Made by a program: the position numbers and the translations under genes | NCBI GenBank assembly: GCA_033782935.1 | Contig: JAWQEG010000710.1 | Coordinates: forward strand, 3,100,001-3,164,000 | Length of the DNA stretch: 64,000 nucleotides | Source of the DNA: Petrolisthes cinctipes | Taxonomy: Eukaryota; Arthropoda; Malacostraca; Decapoda; Porcellanidae | Direction of reading: 5' to 3' | The notes under the pieces: model-generated | What the model saw: only the letters and a program-made list of their open reading frames with translations | What the model was told of the DNA's origin: nothing | Databases searched by the model: none | Part shown: piece by piece, positions 36,814-48,462 of the stretch | How the letters are laid out: the number at the start of each line of letters is the position of its first letter | How positions within the stretch are numbered: the first letter of the stretch is position 1

Positions 36814-39800
36814 GGCATATACAGATCGCTTCTGGGACCCCTAAATATCGAATTTTCGGGTGTTTTGGGCCTTAATTTGAGATATCGCCTTTACGCTCCT
36901 AAAATATCGATTTTTAGCATGTTTTGAGCCTATATTTTGAAAATATTCTAGCACTGAGTAGGCTTGTACAGATCGCTTCTGGGACCCCAAAATATCGAAT
37001 TTTCGGGTGTTTTGAGCCTGAATTTGAGATATAAACGGGTACTGAAGATGCATGCACATATCGACTTTTGGGCACCTAAAACATCGATTTTGAGCATGTT
37101 TTTGGCCTGTATTTTGAAAATACTCTAACACGGAGTAGGCATGTACAGATCGCTTCTGGGACCCCAAAATATCGAATTTTCGGGTGTTTTGGGCCTGAAT
37201 TTGAGATATTGCCTTTACGCACCTAAAAGATCGATTTTTAGCATGTTTTGAGCCTATATTTTGAAAATATTCTAGGACTGAGTAGGCATGTACAGATCGC
37301 TTCTGAGACCCAAAAATATCGAATTTTCGGGTGTTTTGAGCTTGAATTTGATATATAAACGAGTACAGAAGATGCATGTACATATCGACTTTTGGGCACC
37401 TAAAATATCGATTTTGAGCATGTTTTGAGCTTATATTTTGAAAACATTCTAGCACTGAGTAGGCATGTACAGATCGCTTCTGGGACCCCAAAATATCGAA
37501 TTTTCGGGTGTTTAGGGCCAGAATTTGATATTTAAACGGGTACAGAAGATTCATACACATATTGACTTTGGGCATCTAAAATTTCGATTTTCAGCATGTT
37601 TTGGGCCTGTATTTTGAAAATACTCTAACACGGAGTAGGCATGTACAGATCCCTTCTGGGACCCCAAAATATCGAATTTTCGGGTGTTTTGAGCTTGAAT
37701 TTGAGATATAAACGGGTACTTAAGATGCATGCACATTACGACTTTTGGGCACCTAAAACATCGATTTTGAGCATGTTTTGGTCTTGTATTTTGAAAATAC
37801 TCTAACACGGAGTAGGCATGTACAGATCCCTTCTGGGAACCCAAAATATCGAATTTTCGGGTGTTTATGGCCAGAATTTGAGATATAAACGGGTACAGAA
37901 GATGCATGCACATATCGACTTTTGGGCACCTAAAAGATCGATTTTCAGTATGTTTTTGGCCTGTATTTTGAAAATACTCTAACACGGAGTAGGCATGTAC
38001 AGATCGCTTCTGGGACCCCTAAATATCGAATTTTCGGGTGTTTTGGGACTGAATTTGAGATATCGACTTTTTGGCACCTAAAACATCGATTTTTAGTATG
38101 TTTTTAGCCTATATTTTGAAAATATTCTAGCACTGAGTAGGCATGTACAGATTGCTTCTGGGATCCCAAAATGTTGAATTTTCGGGTGTTTTGTGCCTGA
38201 ATTTGAGATATAAACGGGTACAGAAGATGCATGCACATATCGACTTTTGGGCACCTAAAATATCGATTTCGAGCATGTTTTGAGCCTATATTTTGAAAAT
38301 ATTCTAGCACTGAGTAGGCATGTACAGATTGCTTCTGGGACCCCAAAATATCGAATTTTCGGGTTTTTTTGAGCCTGAATTTGATATATAAACGAGAATA
38401 GAAGATGCATACACATATCGACTTTTGGGCACCAGAAATATCGATTTTCAGTATGGTTTGGGCCTGAATTTTGAAAATACTCTAACACGGAGTAGGCATG
38501 TACAGATCGCTTCTGGGACCCTAAAATATCGAATTTTCGGGTGTTTTGGGCCAGAATTTGAGATATAAACGGTTACAGAAGAGGCATTCACATATCGACT
38601 TTTGAGCACCTAAAAGATCGATTTTCAGTATGTTTTTGGCCTGTATTTTTAAAATACTCTAACACGGAGTAGGCATATACAGATCGCTTCTGGGACCCCT
38701 AAATATCGAAGTTTCTGGTGTTTTGAGCTTGAATTTGAGATATAAACGAGTACAGAAGATGCATGCACATATCGACTTTTGGGCACCTAAAATATCGATT
38801 TTGAGCATGTTTTGAGCCTATATTTTGAAACCATTCTAACACGGAGTAGGCATGTACAGATCGCTTCTGGGACCCCAAAATATCGAATTTTCGGGTGTTT
38901 TGAGCCTGAATTTGAGATATAAACGGGTACTGAAGATGCATTCACATATCGACTTTTGGGCACCTAAAACATCGATTTTGAGCATGTTTTGGGCCTGTAT
39001 TTTGAAAATACTCTAACACGGAGTAGGCATTTACAGATCCCTTCTGGGACCCCAAAATATCGAATTTTCGGGTGTTTTGGGCCAGAATTTGAGATATAAA
39101 CGGGTACAGAAGATGCATGCACATATCGACTTTTGGGCACCAAAAAAGATCGATTTTCAGTATGTTTTTGGCCTTTATTTTGAAAATACTCTAACACGGA
39201 GTAGGCATGTACAGATCGCTTCTGGGACCCCTAATAATCGAATTTTCGGGTGTTTTGGGACTGAATTTGAGATATCGACTTTTTGGCACCTAAAACATCG
39301 ATTTTTAGTATGTTTTTAGCCTATATTTTGAAAATATTCTAGCACTGAGTAGGCATGTACAGATTGCTTCTTGGATCCCAAATTGTTGAATTTTCGGGTG
39401 TTTTGAGCCTGAATTTGAGATATAAACAGGTACAGAAGATGCATGCACATATCGACTTTTGGGCACCTAAAATATCGATTTCGAGCATGTTTTGAGCCTA
39501 TATTTTAAAAATATTCTAGCACTGAGTAGGCATGTACAGATCGCTTCTGGGACCCCAAAATATCGAATTTTCGGGTGTTTTGAGCCTGAATTTGAGATAT
39601 AAACGAGTATAGAAGATGCATACACATATCGACTTTTGGGCACCAGAAATATCGATTTTCAGCATGATTTGGGCCTGAATTTTGAAAATACTCTAACACG
39701 GAGTAGGCATGTACAGATCGCTTCTGGGACCCCAAAATATCGAATTTTCGGGTGTTTTGGGCCAGAATTTGAGATATAAACGGTTACAGAAGATGCATTC

Positions 39801-42565
39801 ACATATCGACTTTTGAGCACCTAAAAGATCGATTTTCAGTATGTTTTTGGCCTGTATTTTTAAAATACTCTAACACGGAGTAGGCATGTACAGATCGCTT
39901 CTGGGACCCCTAAATATCGAAGTTTCGGGTGTTTTGAGCTTGAATTTGAGATATAATCGAGTACAGAAGATGCATGCACATATCGACTTTTGGGCACCTA
40001 AAATATCGATTTCGAGCATGTTTTGAGCCTATATTTTGAAACTATTCTAGCACTGAGTAGGCATGTACAGATCGCTTCTGGGACCCCAAAATATAGAATT
40101 TTCGGGTGTTTTGAGCCTGAATTTGAGATATAAACGAGTATAGAAGATGCATACACATATCGACTTTTGGGCACCAGAAATATCGATTTTCAGCATGGTT
40201 TGGGCCTGAATTTTGAAAATACTCTAACACGGAGTAGGCATGTACAGATCGCTTCTGGGACCCCAAAATATCGAATTTTCGGGTGTTTTGGGCCAGAATT
40301 TGAGATATAAACGGTTACAGAAGATGCATTCACATATCGACTTTTGAGCACCTAAAAGATCGATTTTCAGTATGTTTTTGGCCTGTATTTTTAAAATACT
40401 CTAACACGGAGTAGGCATGTACAGATCGCTTCTGGGACCCCTAAATATCGAAGTTTCGGGTGTTTTGAGCTTGAATTTGAGATATAAACGAGTACAGAAG
40501 ATGCATGCACATATCGACTTTTGGGCACCTAAAATATCGATTTTGAGCATGTTTTGAGCCTATATTTTGAAACCATTCTAACACGGAGTAGGCATGTACA
40601 GATCGCTTCTGGGACCCCAAAATATCGAATTTTCGGGTGTTTTGAGCCTGAATTTGAGATATAAACGGGTACTGAAGATGCATTCACATATCGACTTTTG
40701 GGCACCTAAAACATCGATTTTGAGCATGTTTTGAGCCTGTATTTTGTAAATACTCTAACACGGAGTAGGCATTTACAGATCGCTTCTGGGACCCCAAAAT
40801 ATCGAATTTTCGGGTGTTTAGGGCCAGAATTTGAGATATAAACGGGTACAGAAGATGCATGCACATATCGACTTTTGGGCACCAAAAAAGATCGATTTTC
40901 AGTATGTTTTTGGCCTGTATTTTGAAAATACTCTAACACGGAGTAGGCATGTACAGATCGCTTCTGGGACCCCTAATAATCGAATTTTCAGGTGGTTTGG
41001 GACTGAATTTGAGATATCGACTTTTTGGCACCTAAAAGATCGATTTTTAGCATGTTTTTAGCCTATATTTTGAAAATATTCTAGCACTGAGTAGGCATGT
41101 ACAGATCGATTCTGGAACCCTAAAATATCGAATTTTCGGGTGTTTTGAGCATGAATTTGAGATATAAACGAGTACAGAAGAAGCATGCACATATCGACTT
41201 TTGGGCACCTAAAATATCGATTTTGAGCATGTTTTGAGCTTATATTTTGAAAACATTCTAGCACTGAGTAGGCATGTACAGATCGCTTCTGGGACCCCAA
41301 AATATCGAATTCTCGGGTGTTTAGGGCCAGAATTTGATATTTAAACGGGTACAGAAGATTCATGCATATATTGACTTTGGGCATCTAAAATATCGATTTT
41401 CAGCATGTTTTGGGCCTGTATTTTGAAAATACTCTAACACGGAGTAGGCATGTACAGATCGCTTCTGGGACCCCAAAATATCGAATTTTCGGGTGTTTTG
41501 GGCCTGAATTTGAGATATCGCATTTACGAACCTAAAATATCGATTTTTAGCATCTTTTGAGCCTATATTTTGAAAATATTATAGCATAGTAGGCATGTAC
41601 AGATCGCTTCTGGGACCCCTAAATATCGAATTTTCGGGTGTTTTGAACCTTAATTTGATATATCGACTTTTTGGCACCTAAAATATCGATTTTTAGCAAG
41701 TTTTTAGCCAATATTTTGAAAATATTCTAGCACTGATTAGGCATGTACAGATTGCTTCTGGGACCCCTAAATATCGAATTTTCGAGTGTTTTGGGCCTTA
41801 ATTTGAGATATCGCCTTTACGCACCTAAAATATCGATTTTTAGCATGTTTTGAGCCTATGTTTTGAAAATATTCTAGCACTGAGTAGGCATGTACAGATC
41901 GCTTCTGGGACCCAAAAATATCGAATTTTCGGGTGTTTTGAGCCTGAATTTGAGATATAAACGAGTACAGAAGATGCATGCACATATCGACTTTTGGGCA
42001 CCAAAAAATATCGATTTTGAGCATGTTTTGAGCCTATATTTTGAAAACATTCTAGCACTGAGTAGGCATGTACAGATCGCTTCTGGGACCCCTAAATATC
42101 GAATTTTCGGGTGTTTTGGGACTGAATTTGAGATATCGACTTTTTGGCACCTAAAATATCGATTTTTAGCATGTTTTGAGCCTATATTTTGAAAATATTC
42201 TAGCACTAAGTAGGCATGTACAGATCGCTTCTGGGACCCCCAAATATCGAATTTTCGGGTGTTTTGAGCTTGAAGTTGAGATATAAACGAGTACAGAAGA
42301 TGCATGCACATATCGACTTTTGGGCACCTAAAATATCGATTTTGAGCATGTTTTGAGCCTATATTTTGAAAACATTCTAGCACTGAGTAGGCATGTACAG
42401 ATCGCTTCTGGGACCCCAAATATCGAATTTTCGGGTGTTTAGGGCCAGAATTTGAGATATAAACGGGTACAGAAGATGCATGCACATATCGACTTTTGGG
42501 CAGCTAAAAGATCGATTTTCAGTATGTTTTTAGCCTGTATTTTGAAAATACTCTAACACGGAGTA
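36814..42565. repeat. Unit P3: 34-monomer HOR, 5,752 bp
   Basis: All 34 monomers are present, with the same lengths as P1 at offset 20,591 bp, so the single-monomer loss in P2 is private to P2. Private changes include GTACTTAAGATG near 37717, where other copies read GTACTAAAGATG, AATATAGAATTTTC near 40092, and CTTCTTGGATCCC near 39368. The first of these removes a minus-strand stop and lengthens a chance reading frame, which illustrates that the frames carry no coding signal. The seven-monomer segment absent from Q lies at 41094-42212. Confidence 0.92.
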
Positions 42566-45500
42566 GGCATATACAGATCGCTTCTGGGACCCCTAAATAT
42601 CGAATTTTCGGGTGTTTTGGGCCTTAATTTGAGATATCGCCTTTACGCTCCTAAAATATCGATTTTTAGCATGTTTTGAGCCTATATTTTGAAAATATTC
42701 TAGCACTGAGTAGGCTTGTACAGATCGCTTCTGGGACCTCAAAATATCGAATTTTCGGGTGTTTTGAGCCTGAATTTGAGATATAAACGGGTACTGAAGA
42801 TGCATGCACATATCGACTTTTGGGCACCTAAAACATCGATTTTGAGCATGTTTTTGGCCTGTATTTTGAAAATACTCTAACACGGAGTAGGCATGTACAG
42901 ATCGCTTCTGGGACACCAAAATATCGAATTTTCGGGTGTTTTGGGCCTGAATTTGAGATATTGCCTTTACGCACCTAAAAGATCGATTTTTAGCATGTTT
43001 TGAGCCTATATTTTGAAAATATTCTAGGACTGAGTAGGCATGTACAGATCGCTTCTGAGACCCAAAAATATCGAATTTTCGGGTGTTTTGAGCTTGAATT
43101 TGATATATAAACGAGTACAGAAGATGCATGCACATATCGACTTTTGGGCACCTAAAATATCGATTTTGAGCATGTTTTGAGCTTATATTTTGAAAACATT
43201 CTAGCACTGAGTAGGCATGTACAGATCGCTTCTGGGACCACAAAATATCGAATTTTCAGGTGTTTAGGGCCAGAATTTGATATTTAAACGGGTACGGAAG
43301 ATTCATACACATATTGACTTTGGGCATCTAAAATATCGATTTTCAGCATGTTTTGGGCCTGTATTTTGAAAATACTCTAACACGGAGTAGGCATGTACAG
43401 ATCCCTTCTGGGACCCCAAAATATCGAATTTTCGGGTGTTTTGAGCTTGAATTTGAGATATAAACGGGTACTAAAGATGCATGCACATTACGACTTTTGG
43501 GCACCTAAAACATCGATTTTGAGCATGTTTTGGTCTTGTATTTTGAAAATACTCTAACACGGAGTAGGCATGTACAGATCCCTTCTGGGACCCCAAAATA
43601 TCGAATTTTCGGGTGTTTATGGCCAGAATTTGAGATATAAACGGGTACAGAAGATGCATGCACATATCGACTTTTGGGCACCTAAAAGATCGATTTTCAG
43701 TATGTTTTTGGCCTGTATTTTGAAAATACTCTAACACGGAGTAGGCATGTACAGATCGCTTCTGGGACCCCTAAATATCGAATTTTCGGGTGTTTTGGGA
43801 CTGAATTTGAGATATCGACTTTTTGGCACCTAAAACATCGATTTTTAGTATGTTTTTAGCCTATATTTTGAAAATATTCTAGCACTGAGTAGGCATGTAC
43901 AGATTGCTTCTGGGATCCCAAAATGTTGAATTTTCGGGTGTTTTGTGCCTGAATTTGAGATATAAACGGGTACAGAAGATGCATGCACATATCGACTTTT
44001 GGGCACCTAAATTATCGATTTCGAGCATGTTTTGAGCCTATATTTTGAAAATATTCTAGCACTGAGTAGGCATGTACAGATTGCTTCTGGGACCCCAAAA
44101 TATCGAATTTTCGGGTGTTTTGAGCCTGAATTTGATATATAAACGAGAATAGAAGATGCATACACATATCGACTTTTGGGCACCAGAAATATCGATTTTC
44201 AGCATGGTTTGGGCCTGAATTTTGAAAATACTCTAACACGGAGTAGGCATGTACAGATCGCTTCTGGGACCCTAAAATATCTAATTTTCGGGTGTTTTGG
44301 GCCAGAATTTGAGATATAAACGGTTACAGAAGATGCATTCACATATCGACTTTTGAGCACCTAAAAGATCGATTTTCAGTATGTTTTTGGCCTGTATTTT
44401 TAAAATACTCTAACACGGAGTAGGCATGTACAGATCGCTTCTGGGACCCCTAAATATCGAAGTTTCTGGTGTTTTGAGCTTGAATTTGAGATATAAACGA
44501 GTACAGAAGATGCATGCACATATCGACTTTTGGGCACCTAAAATATCGATTTTGAGCATGTTTTGAGCCTATATTTTGAAACCATTCTAACACGGAGTAG
44601 GCATGTACAGATCGCTTCTGGGACCCCAAAATATCGAATTTTCGGGTGTTTTGAGCCTGAATTTGAGATATAAACGGGTACTGAAGATGCATTCACATAT
44701 CGACTTTTGGGCACCTAAAACATCGATTTTGAGCATGTTTTGGGCCTGTATTTTGAAAATACTCTAACACGGAGTAGGCATTTACAGATCCCTTCTGGGA
44801 CCCCAAAATATCGAATTTTCGGGTGTTTTGGGCCAGAATCTGAGATATAAACGGGTACAGAAGATGCATGCACATATCGACTTTTGGGCACCAAAAAAGA
44901 TCGATTTTCAGTATGTTTTTGGCCTTTATTTTGAAAATACTCTAACACGGAGTAGGCATGTACAGATCGCTTCTGGGACCCCTAATAATCGAATTTTCGG
45001 GTGTTTTGGGACTGAATTTGAGATATCGACTTTTTGGCACCTAAAACATCGATTTTTAGTATGTTTTTAGCCTATATTTTGAAAATATTCTAGCACTGAG
45101 TAGGCATGTACAGATTGCTTCTGGGATCCCAAATTGTTGAATTTTCGGGTGTTTTGAGCCTGAATTTGAGATATAAACGGGTACAGAAGATGCATGCACA
45201 TATCGACTTTTGGGCACCTAAAATATCGATTTCGAGCATGTTTTGAGCCTATATTTTAAAAATATTCTAGCACTGAGTAGGCATGTACAGATCGCTTCTG
45301 GGACCCCAAAATATCGAATTTTCGGGTGTTTTGAGCCTGAATTTGAGATATAAACGAGTATAGGAGATGCATACACATATCGACTTTTGGGCACCAGAAA
45401 TATCGATTTTCAGCATGATTTGGGCCTGAATTTTGAAAATACTCTAACACGGAGTAGGCATGTACAGATCGCTTCTGGGACCCCAAAATATCGAATTTTC

Positions 45501-46844
45501 GGGTGTTTTGGGCCAGAATTTGAGATATAAACGGTTACAGAAGATGCATTCACATATCGACTTTTGAGCACCTAAAAGATCGATTTTCAGTATGTTTTTG
45601 GCCTGTATTTTTAAAATACTCTAACACGGAGTAGGCATGTACAGATCGCTTCTGGGACCCCTAAATATCGAAGTTTCGGGTGTTTTGAGCTTGAATTTGA
45701 GATATAAACGAGTACAGAAGATGCATGCACATATCGACTTTTGGGCACCTAAAATATCGATTTCGAGCATGTTTTGAGCCTATATTTTGAAACTATTCTA
45801 GCACTGAGTAGGCATGTACAGATCGCTTCTGGGACCCCAAAATATCGAATTTTCGGGTGTTTTGAGCCTGAATTTGAGATATAAACGAGTATAGAAGATG
45901 CATACACATATCGACTTTTGGGCACCAGAAATATCGATTTTCAGCATGGTTTGGGCCTGAATTTTGAAAATACTCTAACACGGAGTAGGCATGTACAGAT
46001 CGCTTCTGGGACCCCAAAATATCGAATTTTCGGGTGTTTTGGGCCAGAATTTGTGATATAAACGGTTACAGAAGATACATTCACATATCGACTTTTGAGC
46101 ACCTAAAAGATCGATTTTCAGTATGTTTTTGGCCTGTATTTTTAAAATACTCTAACACGGAGTAGGCATGTACAGATCGCTTCTGGGACCCCTAAATATC
46201 GAAGTTTCGGGTGTTTTGAGCTTGAATTTGAGATATAAACGAGTACAGAAGATGCATGCACATATCGACTTTTGGGCACCTAAAATATCGATTTTGAGCA
46301 TGTTTTGAGCCTATATTTTGAAACCATTCTAACACGGAGTAGGCATGTACAGATCGCTTCTGGGACCCCAAAATATCGAATTTTCGGGTGTTTTGAGCCT
46401 GAATTTGAGATATAAACGGGTACTGAAGATGCATTCACATATCGACTTTTGGGCACCTAAAACATCGATTTTGAGCATGTTTTGAGCCTGTATTTTGTAA
46501 ATACTCTAACACGGAGTAGGCATTTACAGATCGCTTATGGGACCCCAAAATATCGAATTTTCGGGTGTTTAGGGCCAGAATTTGAGATATAAACGGGTAC
46601 AGAAGATGCATGCACATATCGACTTTTGGGCACCAAAAAAGATCGATTTTCAGTATGTTTTTGGCCTGTATTTTGAAAATACTCTAACACGGAGTAGGCA
46701 TGTACAGATCGCTTCTGGGACCCCTAATAATCGAATTTTCAGGTGGTTTGGGACTGAAATTGAGATATCGACTTTTTGGCACCTAAAAGATCGATTTTTA
46801 GCATGTTTTTAGCCTATATTTTGAAAATATTCTAGCACTGAGTA
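42566..46844. repeat. Unit Q3 body: 25 monomers matching Q1 and Q2, with P-like patches
   Basis: It matches Q1 monomers 1-25 at a constant offset of 20,591 bp and carries Q marks GGACCTCAAAAT (near 42736), GGACCACAAAAT (near 43237), GGGACCCC near 43589, AAATTATCG near 44010 and GTATAGGAGATG near 45358. It differs from Q1 and Q2 by P-type variants CATTACG at 43486 and AAAACATCG near 43832. Unlike Q1 and Q2 it has not lost the seven monomers, and runs on into P-like sequence at 46845. Q3 is therefore both a mosaic and the exit point of the core. Confidence 0.88.
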
Positions 46845-48462
46845 GGCATGTACAGATCGATTCTGGAACCCTAAAATATCGAATTTTCGGGTGTTTTGAG
46901 CATGAATTTGAGATATAAACGAGTACAGAAGATGCATGCACATATCGACTTTTGGGCACCTAAAATATCGATTTTGAGCATGTTTTGAGCTTATATTTTG
47001 AAAACATTCTAGCACTGAGTAGGCATGTACAGATCGCTTCTGGGACCCCAAAATATCGAATTCTCGGGTGTTTAGGGCCAGAATTTGATATTTAAACGGG
47101 TACAGAAGATTCATGCATATATTGACTTTGGGCATCTAAAATATCGATTTTCAGCATGTTTTGGGCCTGTATTTTGAAAATACTCTAACACGGAGTAGGC
47201 ATGTACAGATCGCTTCTGGGACCCCAAAATATCGAATTTTCGGGTGTTTTGGGCCTGAATTTGAGATATCGCATTTACGAACCTAAAATATCGATTTTTA
47301 GCATCTTTTGAGCCTATATTTTGAAAATATTATAGCATAGTAGGCATGTACAGATCGCTTCTGGGACCCCTAAATATCGAATTTTCGGGTGTTTTGAACC
47401 TTAATTTGATATATCGACTTTTTGGCACCTAAAATATCGATTTTTAGCAAGTTTTTAGCCTATATTTTGAAAATATTCTAGCACTGATTAGGCATGTACA
47501 GATTGCTTCTGGGACCCCTAAATATCGAATTTTCGAGTGTTTTGGGCCTTAATTTGAGATATCGCCTTTACGCACCTAAAATATCGATTTTTAGCATGTT
47601 TTGAGCCTATGTTTTGAAAATATTCTAGCACTGAGTAGGCATGTACAGATCGCTTCTGGGACCCAAAAATATCGAATTTTCGGGTGTTTTGAGCCTGAAT
47701 TTGAGATATAAACGAGTACAGAAGATGCATGCACATATCGACTTTTGGGCACCAAAAATATCGATTTTGAGCATGTTTTGAGCCTATATTTTGAAAAGAT
47801 TCTAGCACTGAGTAGGCATGTACAGATCGCTTCTGGGACCCCTAAATATCGAATTTTCGGGTGTTTTGGGACTGAATTTGAGATATCGACTTTTTGGCAC
47901 CTAAATTATCGATTTTTAGCATGTTTTTAGCCTATATTTTGAAAATATTCTAGGACTGAGTAGGCATGTACAGATTGCTTCTGGGACCCCAAAATATTGA
48001 ATTTTCGGGTGTTTTGAGCCTGAATTTGAGATATAAACGGGTACAGAAGATACATGCACATATTGACTTTGGGCATCTAAAATATCGATTTTCAGAATGT
48101 TTTGTTCCTATATTTTGAAAATACTCTAACACGGAGTAGGCATGTACAGATCGCTTCTGGGACCCCAAAATATCGAATTTTCGGGTGTTTTGAGCCTGAA
48201 TTTGAGATATAAACGGGTACTAATGATGCATGCACATATCGACTTTTGGCCACCTAAAACATCGATTTTGATTATGTTTTGGGCCTGTGTCTTGAAAATA
48301 CTCTAACACGGACTAGGCATATACAGATCACTTCTGGGACCCTAAAATATCGAATTTTTGGGTGTTTTGGGCCTGAATTTGAGATATCGCCTTTACGCGC
48401 CGAAAATATCGATTTTTAGCATGTTTTGAGCCTATATTTTGAAAATATTCTAGCACTGAGTA
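46845..48462. repeat. Exit zone: P-like tail joined to octamer-like monomers
   Basis: Monomers 46845, 47022, 47198, 47343, 47491, 47638 and 47815 match monomers 26-32 of P1 (20503-21621), the segment missing from Q1 and Q2. From 47638 the sequence agrees better with the entry side: CACCAAAAATATCG is one base shorter than in P, as at about 13836. Monomers 47963-48315 match 14045-14397, including CTAATGATGC near 48220. The GGCATATACAGATCAC monomer at 48316 then changes into the left end of the 24-monomer HOR. Confidence 0.82.

Noticed and set aside
16223..46844. Assembly duplication artefact explaining the 10-kb copies
   Set aside because: Each copy has private substitutions, and P2 has its own one-monomer loss, so the copies are distinguishable. 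Reads would still be needed to exclude error in copy number.
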